Both the position numbers and the translations under genes were made by a program. 22,617 nt of DNA, taken from a virus. The notes beneath the pieces are model-generated. The model was not told the DNA's origin. It saw nothing but the letters and a program-made list of their open reading frames with translations, and did not search any database. Shown here piece after piece: positions 1-6,809 of the stretch. Every line of letters starts with the position of its first letter. Position 1 is the stretch's first letter. The stretch covers positions 1-22,617 of IMG/VR virus record IMGVR_UViG_3300037360_000075, one strand, 5' to 3'.

Positions 1-681
1 TAATGTACAGTCTCTTAGAACTTTAGCCCTATGCTCGTAGTCTATCATATTTACATCACCAAGCCAACCAAAAGAACAAGATATGTGCGTTTCTCCGGAA
101 GCATTGCCCTCGACCATGTAGGCCATACGGTGTGTATGAGCTGTAACTGTATTATGCTGATAGATCTCAATGGAGCGGTAAATTGCAAACCGCCCAGTAG
201 CTCCAACGTCGTGAGTCGAGAAGAGCTTGCCTGTCTTATGATCACTTTTGTAGGGTACAAACTGCCATCCACGTTGCTTAAGTTTGAGAATCTTTTCCAA
301 GCGCACCATGTTGAATACCTGGGGAGCTTTATCTCGCATGTAGCGTTCCAAACGATCCTCATGATTCCCGGCTATGTACACTTTGGTGGTAGCCCCCAGA
401 CTATCCAGCTGGTCCAAACCCACATTCCCAGAAGCCACTTCACTGTCTAACCTACTCGCTCTATTAGGGTCTTTAGAAAAGGAGCTGACTGAATAGAAAT
501 CCAGGAAGTCCCCTAAAACCTCTATCTGGTCAACGCCGATGTCCTTTGCGACTTTTAGCATTAGCTGAAATGCCTTTTCGTCGTGGTAGGGTCGATGCAC
601 GTCTGGAACGTACAAGATCGTACGCAGCCTTGAGCAATTTTTCAAGCTCTTCGTCACTTGAAATAGATTTTTCTTCTTCAT
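1..681 (-). CDS. Calcineurin-like metallophosphoesterase (partial, 3' end outside window)
   Basis: This frame is open for 227 codons to the left window edge, so the C-terminus is missing. The metallophosphoesterase motif series is visible in order: D27-V-H29, G57-D58-x-x-D61, G105-N-H107-E, a later S-T-H-D and A-H-T-H-R. These are the ligands of a two-metal phosphoesterase centre. In phage replication clusters such enzymes are annotated as phosphatases or nucleases; the substrate here is unknown. I chose the ATG at 679-681 because a GAGGAGG lies 9 nt upstream. The first motif (D27) must be included, so the gene overlaps the 3' end of the upstream zinc-finger gene in another frame by about 150 bp. 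It is the last visible gene of the leftward replication block. Confidence 0.88.
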   Translation of the reverse strand, partial: MKKKNLFQVTKSLKNCSRLRTILYVPDVHRPYHDEKAFQLMLKVAKDIGVDQIEVLGDFLDFYSVSSFSKDPNRASRLDSEVASGNVGLDQLDSLGATTKVYIAGNHEDRLERYMRDKAPQVFNMVRLEKILKLKQRGWQFVPYKSDHKTGKLFSTHDVGATGRFAIYRSIEIYQHNTVTAHTHRMAYMVEGNASGETHISCSFGWLGDVNMIDYEHRAKVLRDCTL

Positions 682-880
682 AGGAAACAACCTCCTCATT
701 CTCAATTGCAATCTGCTCAGCGAGCCTTTTGAACATCGAATCAAGCTCACTATTTTTATCCCTTATATTTTCCAAAGAACCGTGTCGTCTAATTCGATGA
801 TAGTGGGCAAAACAATAGCCTCTGGAGTTCACATTCCTTTCACAACCAGGAGCCTGACATTTACTTTGTTTTCCAGTCAT
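530..880 (-). CDS. Small zinc-finger protein of unknown function
   Basis: This 116-residue protein has an N-terminal Cys/His cluster: C8, C13, C23 and H26, followed by an arginine-rich R-I-R-R-H-G stretch. That spacing is common in small phage zinc-binding proteins and in the zinc part of some HNH-type proteins, but no HNH catalytic residues follow. The middle is acidic (Glu-rich, about residues 40-75). The C-terminal 30 residues are strongly basic and low in complexity. The last 152 bp overlap the metallophosphoesterase start in another frame. The start overlaps the upstream gene by 20 bp. A nucleic-acid-binding role is plausible but unproven. Confidence 0.65.
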   Translation of the reverse strand: MTGKQSKCQAPGCERNVNSRGYCFAHYHRIRRHGSLENIRDKNSELDSMFKRLAEQIAIENEEVVSYEEEKSISSDEELEKLLKAAYDLVRSRRASTLPRRKGISANAKSRKGHRR

Positions 881-1205
881 AAGATATCACCATATTCTTA
901 CTGGTATAACCTGCATTATTTTTAACAATATTTCTAAAAGACACATCGTAACCAAGCAGCTTCAACTCTTCCGACGTCTCGTCAACAATCATATCGGAGA
1001 CCATACTAACTTCGACAATCGCTTTATTGATTCCCCCAGTAATCGACTGATTTAGAAGCTGCAACACTCCTTTCCGGAATTGTTGAACTGCCTGATGTCG
1101 AGCATCCACCATCTTGGGAAAAGCCACTTCCACAGCAGCTGGAGCTATCATCTCTTCTGGGTTTTGCGTTTCTTGTTCAGCTAGTTCTTTTAGTTCGTCT
1201 GTCAT
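861..1205 (-). CDS. Hypothetical protein
   Basis: This 114-residue protein has no family I recognise. It opens with an acidic, Glu-rich helix, has a hydrophobic middle (about residues 40-75) and ends in an aromatic, basic tail with a V-I-S-Y-D-W motif. The start is supported by AGGAGG four bases upstream of the ATG. It lies eight bases downstream of the DUF4406 gene's stop and overlaps the zinc-finger gene by 20 bp, so it belongs to the same leftward transcript. No signal peptide or membrane segment is evident. A small cytoplasmic accessory protein is the most that can be said. Confidence 0.7.
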   Translation of the reverse strand: MTDELKELAEQETQNPEEMIAPAAVEVAFPKMVDARHQAVQQFRKGVLQLLNQSITGGINKAIVEVSMVSDMIVDETSEELKLLGYDVSFRNIVKNNAGYTSKNMVISYDWKTK

Positions 1206-1213
1206 GAATCCTC

Positions 1214-1570
1214 CTATTCAAATTTCATTTTCTTCATTGTTTTTGCATCGTAAATTGCCAAATTCAATAATCTACCAAGAGCTAATTCAACCTTTGTCCC
1301 AGGTGACTTCTGCCAGTCAGGAAGCAGCGCTATTGCATCACATTCGCAAATAGCTGCTAAATCACGCTTCATTGCATCCCTGTAACTGCAACGCTCTTCC
1401 ATTGGAGTATACTCATTAGTACCGTTAACGCGGTCAAGGTCAGCCGGGGAAACAACTGCATATCCGGCTTTGCGCCACTTCTTAGCGGCCTTATCAAAGC
1501 TCGGGAAATTTAGGAGTGGAAGCCCGCTCATCGGGCCAGCGATATATACTTTCTCTCGATCCTGCTTCAT
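1214..1570 (-). CDS. DUF4406 / nucleoside 2-deoxyribosyltransferase-like protein
   Basis: The 118-residue protein starts with the strand-loop I-A-G-P-M-S-G at residues 10-16. This is the signature of the DUF4406 family, whose fold resembles nucleoside 2-deoxyribosyltransferases. It continues with an A-G-Y-x-V-V-S-P-A-D segment, R-x-A-M-K-R-D and D-x-I-A-L-L-P-D-W, with E95 in G-T-K-V-E-L-A-L as the likely catalytic-type acid. The family is frequent in phages, but its substrate is not firmly known; salvage or removal of (deoxy)nucleosides is the usual guess. A GGGAGG lies six bases before the ATG. The start overlaps the stop of the diphosphohydrolase gene as ATGA, so the two nucleotide-pool genes are translationally coupled. 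Confidence 0.85.
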   Translation of the reverse strand: MKQDREKVYIAGPMSGLPLLNFPSFDKAAKKWRKAGYAVVSPADLDRVNGTNEYTPMEERCSYRDAMKRDLAAICECDAIALLPDWQKSPGTKVELALGRLLNLAIYDAKTMKKMKFE

Positions 1571-2127
1571 TTATTTCCTCCCTTTTTATACAAGTCGTTC
1601 AATTCGGGATGCGTCTCTCGGTATTCAATCAAAAAAGCTGCATTACACGCTATATGGAATATATGGGGTAACCCAGATTCCTTATCAATTTCTTCTCCGT
1701 CCTGAATAAGAAGTTTGGCATGTCTCATTAAACTTTCTCCAGTTTCGCTCCACGACATGCCCTTTCGCCAATTCTGGGCCGGGTACTTACCCCCACCCTC
1801 AGCTGAGCTTTTCCATAAAACTTTAGCTACCGCTCTCTCTAATGATGCAGGAACCCACGATAGCTTGTCTTTATCTGTATTATATCGTATTCCCTTAGTC
1901 TCAGCAAGAGATTCTTTTCCATCTTCAACAATTAATAGTTTATTTTCCATCGAGGGAGTAGGTCCACTAAGAGCGCCATTATTACACATACCAGCTTGTT
2001 CATCTAGACAATCCGGACATTGCCAAGAACCGACGTAGGAGCCCTTCTCAGCGCTCTCCATAAAGAAATATTTATCATGCTTGGGACAACAATATCCGTA
2101 ACTTACGCTACTCGATTTATCACTCAT
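1567..2127 (-). CDS. MazZ-like dATP/dGTP diphosphohydrolase family protein (DUF5664)
   Basis: This is a 186-residue protein from the ATG at 2125-2127, which overlaps the HNH stop as ATGA; the longer reading needs a TTG. The N-terminal part has cysteines spaced like a zinc ribbon (C-C-P-K-H, then C-P-D-C). From about residue 81 it matches the DUF5664 pattern: R-Y-N-x-D-K-x-K-L, G-G-K-Y, N-W-R-K-G-M-x-W, S-L-x-R-H, G-E-x-x-D-x-E-S-G-L-P-H and H-x-A-C-N-A-A-F-L-x-E-Y. The acidic and histidine residues suit a metal-dependent, MazG-like dNTP pyrophosphohydrolase. Members called MazZ supply dGMP in 2-aminoadenine phages, but many relatives sit in ordinary-DNA phages. Together with the DUF4406 neighbour it probably adjusts dNTP pools. 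Confidence 0.85.
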   Translation of the reverse strand: MSDKSSSVSYGYCCPKHDKYFFMESAEKGSYVGSWQCPDCLDEQAGMCNNGALSGPTPSMENKLLIVEDGKESLAETKGIRYNTDKDKLSWVPASLERAVAKVLWKSSAEGGGKYPAQNWRKGMSWSETGESLMRHAKLLIQDGEEIDKESGLPHIFHIACNAAFLIEYRETHPELNDLYKKGGNK

Positions 2128-2462
2128 CTCATTCCACCCCAATCGAAACGCCGCGTCCTATTCTCCGCGTTCGTTTTCTCTTTGTGACACTTCTTACACA
2201 GTATTTGTAAATTTGACACATCGCAGAAAAGCTTATCTATAAATGTATTCCAATCCACCCAGCCCGTAACCGCTACCACTGGCTGTTTGTGATCAACGTG
2301 TGTCTCCTTACGTGTGAACTGTTTCCCACAGCTTTCACAGGTAAACAAGTCTTTACCAACCTGCACGCGCTTCCTAGCCTCAGCCCTAGGCGGGAACCAC
2401 TGCCACACCTTTCGGAGTTGCCGCTCAATATGGCCGTGCAAGTCAAAAGGTTTCTTAGTCAC
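2124..2462 (-). CDS. HNH endonuclease
   Basis: This is a 112-residue protein from the GTG at 2460-2462, chosen because GAGGAG lies seven bases upstream; a GTG two codons earlier would be too close to it. It carries a complete beta-beta-alpha-metal HNH domain: C42-x-x-C45, then H55-V-D-H58, then N84-L-Q-x-L-C89-x-x-C92-H93. The cysteines form the structural zinc site, and D57/H58, N84 and H93 form the catalytic and metal site. It overlaps the primase by 8 bp and the diphosphohydrolase by 4 bp, which suggests an integrated operon gene rather than a recently inserted homing enzyme. It could process replication or packaging intermediates; the target is unknown. Confidence 0.9.
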   Translation of the reverse strand: MTKKPFDLHGHIERQLRKVWQWFPPRAEARKRVQVGKDLFTCESCGKQFTRKETHVDHKQPVVAVTGWVDWNTFIDKLFCDVSNLQILCKKCHKEKTNAENRTRRFDWGGMR

Positions 2463-3243
2463 GATCACGCTCCTCGTATGCCCAATGGATTAGCTTATTA
2501 AGCTCTTCTTCGCTTTTAGGTTCAGTAAACATTTTATTAATTTCTCTGAGCCACCATAGTGCAATTTTAGGATCTTCTTTGCGCATTGAAAATTTAGTGG
2601 CCACACTCAATAATGCGTAGTGACGCTGGCCATTTGTGCACGGAACTGAGTTATTCATGATCGTGTTATCGACAAACACAGACTCTGTACTAGGATTCAT
2701 CAATGAACCCAACGATTGGACAGCCCGTTTCTTGTCAGGTCTCCCGTGTATAATAGTCGTGCCCTCAACTGTTGCGACTATTTCTTTTGGCTTTCCTGTC
2801 TTCTCGTGCACCGTCCCGGGAAGCCTAAACATATGCAAATGTCCGTACAACTTCAAATCTGCTTCCGGGTAGCGCGCTTTAACCCAAGCCTTATCCTGTT
2901 CAGGTAAAAGCTGTGAAGGAGCGGCCTCTCGATTGATGCCAAAGTGAGCCCCTCTATTCCCCGTAGTGTACCTTGTAAATCCCAAACCACTTTCTCGGAG
3001 TCCGGCATCAATTTTAATCGCGGCCTCTTCCGTGTCTGCGTCAATCCACAGTTTATCCGACCAAACCACTCCCTTAAATCCAACATAATTCTGAGTCCTT
3101 TGTAAAGCCTCAGCGCTGGACTCGTCAATTGCGTACACGGACGAAAATCCCGTACTGGGCAAATCCGACTGCTGTAACACCCTGAAGTCCGGGTTAGTCA
3201 CTGAGCGCTTCCAAACATACCAACAAAAAAAGTTTGAATCCAT
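2455..3243 (-). CDS. Archaeo-eukaryotic-type primase / primase-polymerase (PrimPol)
   Basis: This 262-residue protein shows the three AEP motifs: W-I-D68-A-D70 (metal-binding D-x-D), N-R-G98-A-H100-F-G (nucleotide-binding G-x-H) and M-F-R140-L-P-G-T-V-H-E-K148-T-G (third-motif region with basic nucleotide contacts). The C-terminal 60 residues (about 205-262) form a helical segment resembling the PriCT domain found after phage primase cores. It would make primers for the family A polymerase encoded about 1.1 kb upstream in the same transcript. There is no helicase domain in the protein or window. A GAGG sits six bases before the ATG, just downstream of the protease stop (TAAATG). Confidence 0.88.
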   Translation of the reverse strand: MDSNFFCWYVWKRSVTNPDFRVLQQSDLPSTGFSSVYAIDESSAEALQRTQNYVGFKGVVWSDKLWIDADTEEAAIKIDAGLRESGLGFTRYTTGNRGAHFGINREAAPSQLLPEQDKAWVKARYPEADLKLYGHLHMFRLPGTVHEKTGKPKEIVATVEGTTIIHGRPDKKRAVQSLGSLMNPSTESVFVDNTIMNNSVPCTNGQRHYALLSVATKFSMRKEDPKIALWWLREINKMFTEPKSEEELNKLIHWAYEERDRD

Positions 3244-3894
3244 TTACTGCCTCTGTATTTCATCGAGCTTGTTAATCACTCGCCAGATATACACAGCCGC
3301 GCCCTCAAAAGTGCTCTGATTTGTCTGAACCATAACTCCAATAACCAAACCGTTGGCGTCTACTAGAGGTCCCCCAGAATCCCCGGGATTCACGATGCCA
3401 TGAACTACTATGAAGCCCATCCACTCAGCGCTTGGTGAGCCCACTATACAAGGAGTCATAGTTTGCAATTTGGTAACACCGTCGTACCTAATATTGGCAC
3501 ACAAAGAACTGCTATAAACAATATTGTTATAGTTGTGCATGGACACGGCTCGATTTTCAGGGTCTTTAAGAATTGCGAAATCATTTACGCCCCCTTCGCC
3601 AAATCCGATAAGAGTCGTAATTACGGTCAGCCCTGAATTCAGTTCGACTGTAATCGGAGTCCCAATTTTAGCTTTATCAGGCATACAATGCCGAGCTGTT
3701 ACAATTATCCCAGTGCGAATATAAAATCCTGTACAGCGACCATTAGGTATTTTAACAAGTGTAACGGCTTTATTGTTTATTATCATTTCGGGTCTTGGAA
3801 GAATCTCCGGTTTTTTTGTGGGAGTGAAAGCTATTGCAACGATGGTCACACACATTAATAGGATACCTACTAGCACTCCCATTATAAACTTCAT
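3244..3894 (-). CDS. Signal-anchored trypsin-like serine protease
   Basis: A 216-residue protease of the chymotrypsin/HtrA fold. The catalytic triad is visible as T-A-R-H69-C, N-D105-F-A-I-L and N-P-G-D-S173-G-G-P-L-V. C54 and C70 flank His69 as in the classic disulfide loop, and C132/C149 can form a second pair, indicating function outside the cytoplasm. Residues 1-23 are a hydrophobic signal or anchor (M-K-F-I-M-G...). I chose this ATG, not one 17 codons upstream, because AAGGAG lies just before it, overlapping the stop of the preceding 57-aa gene. A secreted protease inside a phage replication operon is unusual; cleavage of an envelope or competitor protein is a guess. Confidence 0.88.
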   Translation of the reverse strand: MKFIMGVLVGILLMCVTIVAIAFTPTKKPEILPRPEMIINNKAVTLVKIPNGRCTGFYIRTGIIVTARHCMPDKAKIGTPITVELNSGLTVITTLIGFGEGGVNDFAILKDPENRAVSMHNYNNIVYSSSLCANIRYDGVTKLQTMTPCIVGSPSAEWMGFIVVHGIVNPGDSGGPLVDANGLVIGVMVQTNQSTFEGAAVYIWRVINKLDEIQRQ

Positions 3895-3902
3895 GACACT
3901 CC

Positions 3903-4076
3903 TTACAGCGCGAGTAAAAGCCCTAATGCTAATAAAGCCAACCACATTTCCCGTTCACTGGGGCTCAAACTCACGCCCATACTATAACCAAAACTACAAA
4001 TTTGATTCGTTACTTTAAAGCCATAAACCACAATATCTCGAATCTCAAGAAGCCTATTTTCAATTGCGTTTCTCAC
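3903..4076 (-). CDS. Small membrane protein, 57 aa
   Basis: A GTG-initiated ORF of 57 codons with GGAG five bases upstream of the GTG. The start overlaps the preceding stop as GTGA, and its TAA overlaps the protease ribosome binding site, so it is tightly coupled on both sides. The N-terminal half is soluble and charged (R-N-A-I-E-N-R-L-L-E-I-R-D). The C-terminal 14 residues (W-L-A-L-L-A-L-G-L-L-L-A-L) form a short hydrophobic tail, so it is probably tail-anchored. No family is recognised. Coupling suggests it works with the protease and the signal-anchored neighbour. Confidence 0.72.
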   Translation of the reverse strand: MRNAIENRLLEIRDIVVYGFKVTNQICSFGYSMGVSLSPSEREMWLALLALGLLLAL

Positions 4077-4345
4077 TTCTTCTCCTGCCCACCAGTAGCT
4101 CCGGCGATAAAATTAATCGCGCGTTCTTGACAGATTGGATCAAGCTTCTGTTCGTCAGCCTTCATGTGCAGGCTCTGAGCTAAATCAATAGCGGTTTGCA
4201 TGCACGCAGCGTAGTAAACCATTCCGGCTATACGAATCACATCGTCCTTCATACGAGCCTCTCGCTGCGCGTAAACGTGGTGCTGAAACCAGAACGACGA
4301 ACCCACTAAACCTACTACCAAGATGCCAAGTAACCACTTTTTCAT
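4073..4345 (-). CDS. Signal-anchored hypothetical protein, 90 aa
   Basis: Residues 1-26 are a typical signal peptide or anchor: M-K-K, a hydrophobic core (W-L-L-G-I-L-V-V-G-L-V-G-S-S) and an A-Q-R candidate cleavage site after V-Y-A. The remaining 64 residues are helical, with two cysteines (about C48 and C72) that could pair in the periplasm. AAGGAG sits seven bases before the ATG, and the start overlaps the DNA polymerase stop as ATGA. The family is unknown. With the next two downstream genes it forms a three-gene envelope-directed group between polymerase and primase. Confidence 0.75.
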   Translation of the reverse strand: MKKWLLGILVVGLVGSSFWFQHHVYAQREARMKDDVIRIAGMVYYAACMQTAIDLAQSLHMKADEQKLDPICQERAINFIAGATGGQEKK

Positions 4346-6339
4346 TCTTCATCTCCTTTTAATCCGTGCAACGTTCTGTACTTTTTTGTTTCAACTTTGA
4401 GCGTTACCGGTAATTTTAGTCTATCATTAAGTTCCGCTAAACTCAAGTCAAAAATTCGTCTAGCTTCATCATAATACTCTTCCTTTACCGCCCATCCTGT
4501 AGCATCATGCAAATCAACAAGTACTGGAAACATTCCAATATGTTGCATCGCTCGTCGGCGCTCATCAATCCCCATAACCCATGCCGTCAAACAATCATGC
4601 CCACCCGATTGGATAAACCGGTTCATCGTATCCTTCTCGTACCTTTTTGGAACCCGTATAATCCGACCTAAGATGTTTCTTAAATAGCCTTGTTTATTGT
4701 GCAAAGCCTTGAGTTTGCTGTTAAACTTCGCAACCAAGTCAAATTTCTCCCAATATTTATTCACCAAATAGGCTGCGTCATCTAGCGATATCTCATGTCC
4801 GACTTTATTCAGATTTCTGTGTATTGTAAAGGCCGTTCCCGTGTAGCCCACAGCCAAATGAACAATCTTGCACATGGCCCGTATATCCTTAAACTTCTTC
4901 TTAATTTCAGCCGAACAGGGCTTCATAGGGTCGTAGAATAGTTTTAAGGCCTCGTTCTCCGGGAACACAGACAGCGCCAAATCCAAATAAACGTCTCCTA
5001 AACCGTCCCTGTGTACCTTGAGTAGCGTAGGGTCCTCCGAGTATGCCGCGATTAAGCAAGGCTCAATGGCGGCCAAATCAGCATGTATCCCAACGTATCC
5101 CTCAGGGAGCTGAAAAGCCTTCATCACACTTTCTTCTGAGAATGGCATGTTAAGGCAGTACGGTTTGAATCCGCCAAGGCGATCGGATACTGTGGCTGAA
5201 GTATTATACGGAAAATGGATAGTATACGTTCCATCAGTGTGAGCCCGCAAAGACTCAAGGTACCCTTCAGTAAACTGCAAGATTTTTCGGTCTTCTGACA
5301 AAGTAACAAAAGCTCGCGCGGCTGGATGGTTAAGGCTTGCGATAGTATCTCTGTCCGACTTTGGTTTGCCAGTTGGAGTAGTTCCTTTAACTGGCAGTCC
5401 AAGCATTCCGTACAGCAATTGACTACGCTGGTCCCCTGAGTTCGGATTGAACTTTCGCCATTTTTCCTTATCTTGCCTATGAGCGTTTGCGAATTTTTCT
5501 GTTTTATACGCAAGAGCCTTCTCCTCTGCCCAGCATTCCTCTAGGGCTTCAATTTCTTTAGGACACGTCTTCCGGATTTCCTTTTCTGAGTTTTCGCATT
5601 TGACCGTGAGCGTTTCCTTGGCATCGAGCAGAGCGGAAACATCAACTCGCATCCCGGTCCGAGTGGCTTCGGTAAGGATTTGGTGATAATCTTGTCGCCA
5701 CTGAAGAAAAGTCCAGTAATCGTTTTTTTCAAAAAACGGCACAAGTCGTTCATACAACTGCAGAGTGCTGACAACATCCAAACAAGCATAATAAGCGAGA
5801 GTGTCACTACTAGCAAGGTAATGATCCCCATTAGAAAGTTTTCCACCACGCTCCTCCACTTCTTTTTCAAGAGCTGCTGCATTTGTTTCAGCCCATCCCA
5901 GCAGTTCAGTTTGAGCCATTTTTAAGCCAAAGCCATGTTTCGCATCTGTATCATCCGATAGGTGCCACATCTTTCGCGTATCCGCATGCCACTTCGTGCT
6001 GAGTCCAAACTTTGCGTCAATCCACATTCTATCGTACTCAACCTGATGCCCAATCAGCTCCCTCCCTTGCAAGAAGGAGGTTACCCCGCCGAGCATACCG
6101 GTCGCATCGGCGGGGGTGAGATTTTGGGTGAGTAAATCATATTCGTAAAAGGGAACGTACAAAGATGTTATAACGTTGGGGGAGTTGGCACGTCTAAAAG
6201 CCAGGGCTATGCCGAGTAGAATCCCAGCTACATCCAACTCCCCCTTTGTCTCGACGTCGGCTACTACCCGGGTCGGTGCATTCTCGGTTATCTCTTGGAA
6301 CCGAGAGAGAGAGGTGACTATTTCAGTCGTGTAGTCCAT
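4342..6339 (-). CDS. Family A DNA polymerase with 3'-5' exonuclease domain
   Basis: This 665-residue replicative polymerase has an intact N-terminal proofreading domain: ExoI V-A-D28-V-E30, ExoII G-H-Q-V-E-Y-D103 and ExoIII Y184-A-C-L-D188. In the polymerase domain, motif A is H-A-D421-L-A-A-I-E426, motif B (O-helix) spans R487-A-M-C-K491 to about G-Y499-T-G, and motif C is V-D-L-H611-D612-A. The usual Glu after His-Asp is Ala here, and the T-x-x-S-D-R-L/N-M-P segment (about residues 380-399) stands for the T-G-R-L-S/N-L-Q region. Length suits phage Pol I-type enzymes without a 5' nuclease domain. It is followed by coupled genes, and the ssDNA-binding protein lies immediately upstream. An AGGAG lies unusually far (about 14 bases) before the ATG. 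Confidence 0.95.
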   Translation of the reverse strand: MDYTTEIVTSLSRFQEITENAPTRVVADVETKGELDVAGILLGIALAFRRANSPNVITSLYVPFYEYDLLTQNLTPADATGMLGGVTSFLQGRELIGHQVEYDRMWIDAKFGLSTKWHADTRKMWHLSDDTDAKHGFGLKMAQTELLGWAETNAAALEKEVEERGGKLSNGDHYLASSDTLAYYACLDVVSTLQLYERLVPFFEKNDYWTFLQWRQDYHQILTEATRTGMRVDVSALLDAKETLTVKCENSEKEIRKTCPKEIEALEECWAEEKALAYKTEKFANAHRQDKEKWRKFNPNSGDQRSQLLYGMLGLPVKGTTPTGKPKSDRDTIASLNHPAARAFVTLSEDRKILQFTEGYLESLRAHTDGTYTIHFPYNTSATVSDRLGGFKPYCLNMPFSEESVMKAFQLPEGYVGIHADLAAIEPCLIAAYSEDPTLLKVHRDGLGDVYLDLALSVFPENEALKLFYDPMKPCSAEIKKKFKDIRAMCKIVHLAVGYTGTAFTIHRNLNKVGHEISLDDAAYLVNKYWEKFDLVAKFNSKLKALHNKQGYLRNILGRIIRVPKRYEKDTMNRFIQSGGHDCLTAWVMGIDERRRAMQHIGMFPVLVDLHDATGWAVKEEYYDEARRIFDLSLAELNDRLKLPVTLKVETKKYRTLHGLKGDEE

Positions 6340-6343
6340 TTAT

Positions 6344-6808
6344 TTACTTTTGCTCTCCTCTTGGGAACACTTTCTGCACGCGGGGAAAACTTTTGCCTTT
6401 GTGAAGGCCGTCCTTGATCTCCTCATTATCAACTGTTATGATAACTTTCGCATCCAGCATTAACTTAAAATCAGCCAGCTCAGTCTCTTTAGACGGATAT
6501 CGGAAGTTTGTGATCTGCTCTGCAGTCAACCCCGCGTTCATCATGCGACGCTTCAACTTGGAAGGGCCCCAGGGCATAGCAGCACCAGCCTTAGTGGTCA
6601 TGCAGATGAACTCCTTGATCGTAGAACTGCTGTTGTCAACTGCATAAGTGAGAGTCACTCCAAAAGCGCCATTTTTTGTATTGGCTGCTCTGATATCAGT
6701 GATCGTTGCGTCGTGTTCACCAGGTTCTAGCTTCTTACCTTGACCTTCCAGATCGTCCAGACTTGCTTTAGTCACTGAAGCCCAATCGAAATTAAAGTTA
6801 CCTGCCAT
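6344..6808 (-). CDS. DUF669-like single-stranded DNA-binding protein
   Basis: A 154-residue protein with an N-terminal L-E-P-G-E-H-D-A-T-I-T-D segment followed by alternating beta strands and a basic G-P-S-K-L-K-R-R patch (about residues 80-90). This resembles the DUF669 proteins that accompany phage polymerase and recombinase genes and are thought to coat single-stranded DNA. Its position between the YqaJ exonuclease and the DNA polymerase fits that role well. AAGGAG lies six bases upstream of the ATG, and two bases separate its start from the YqaJ stop. Family assignment is by pattern and context only; an unrelated recombination accessory factor is the alternative. Confidence 0.65.
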   Translation of the reverse strand: MAGNFNFDWASVTKASLDDLEGQGKKLEPGEHDATITDIRAANTKNGAFGVTLTYAVDNSSSTIKEFICMTTKAGAAMPWGPSKLKRRMMNAGLTAEQITNFRYPSKETELADFKLMLDAKVIITVDNEEIKDGLHKGKSFPRVQKVFPRGEQK

Positions 6809-6809
6809 T

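Noticed and set aside
31-450. Plus-strand ORF of 139 codons near the left edge
   Set aside because: It is antisense to the metallophosphoesterase, whose motifs are intact; the plus ORF has no recognisable domain and no ribosome binding site.
1567-2127. Claim that the phage has a 2-aminoadenine genome
   Set aside because: Only a MazZ-like family member is present; PurZ and DatZ are not seen, and this family is common in phages with normal DNA.
2124-2462. HNH gene as a free-standing homing endonuclease insertion
   Set aside because: It overlaps both neighbours by a few bases and has its own well-placed ribosome binding site, which indicates long-term integration.
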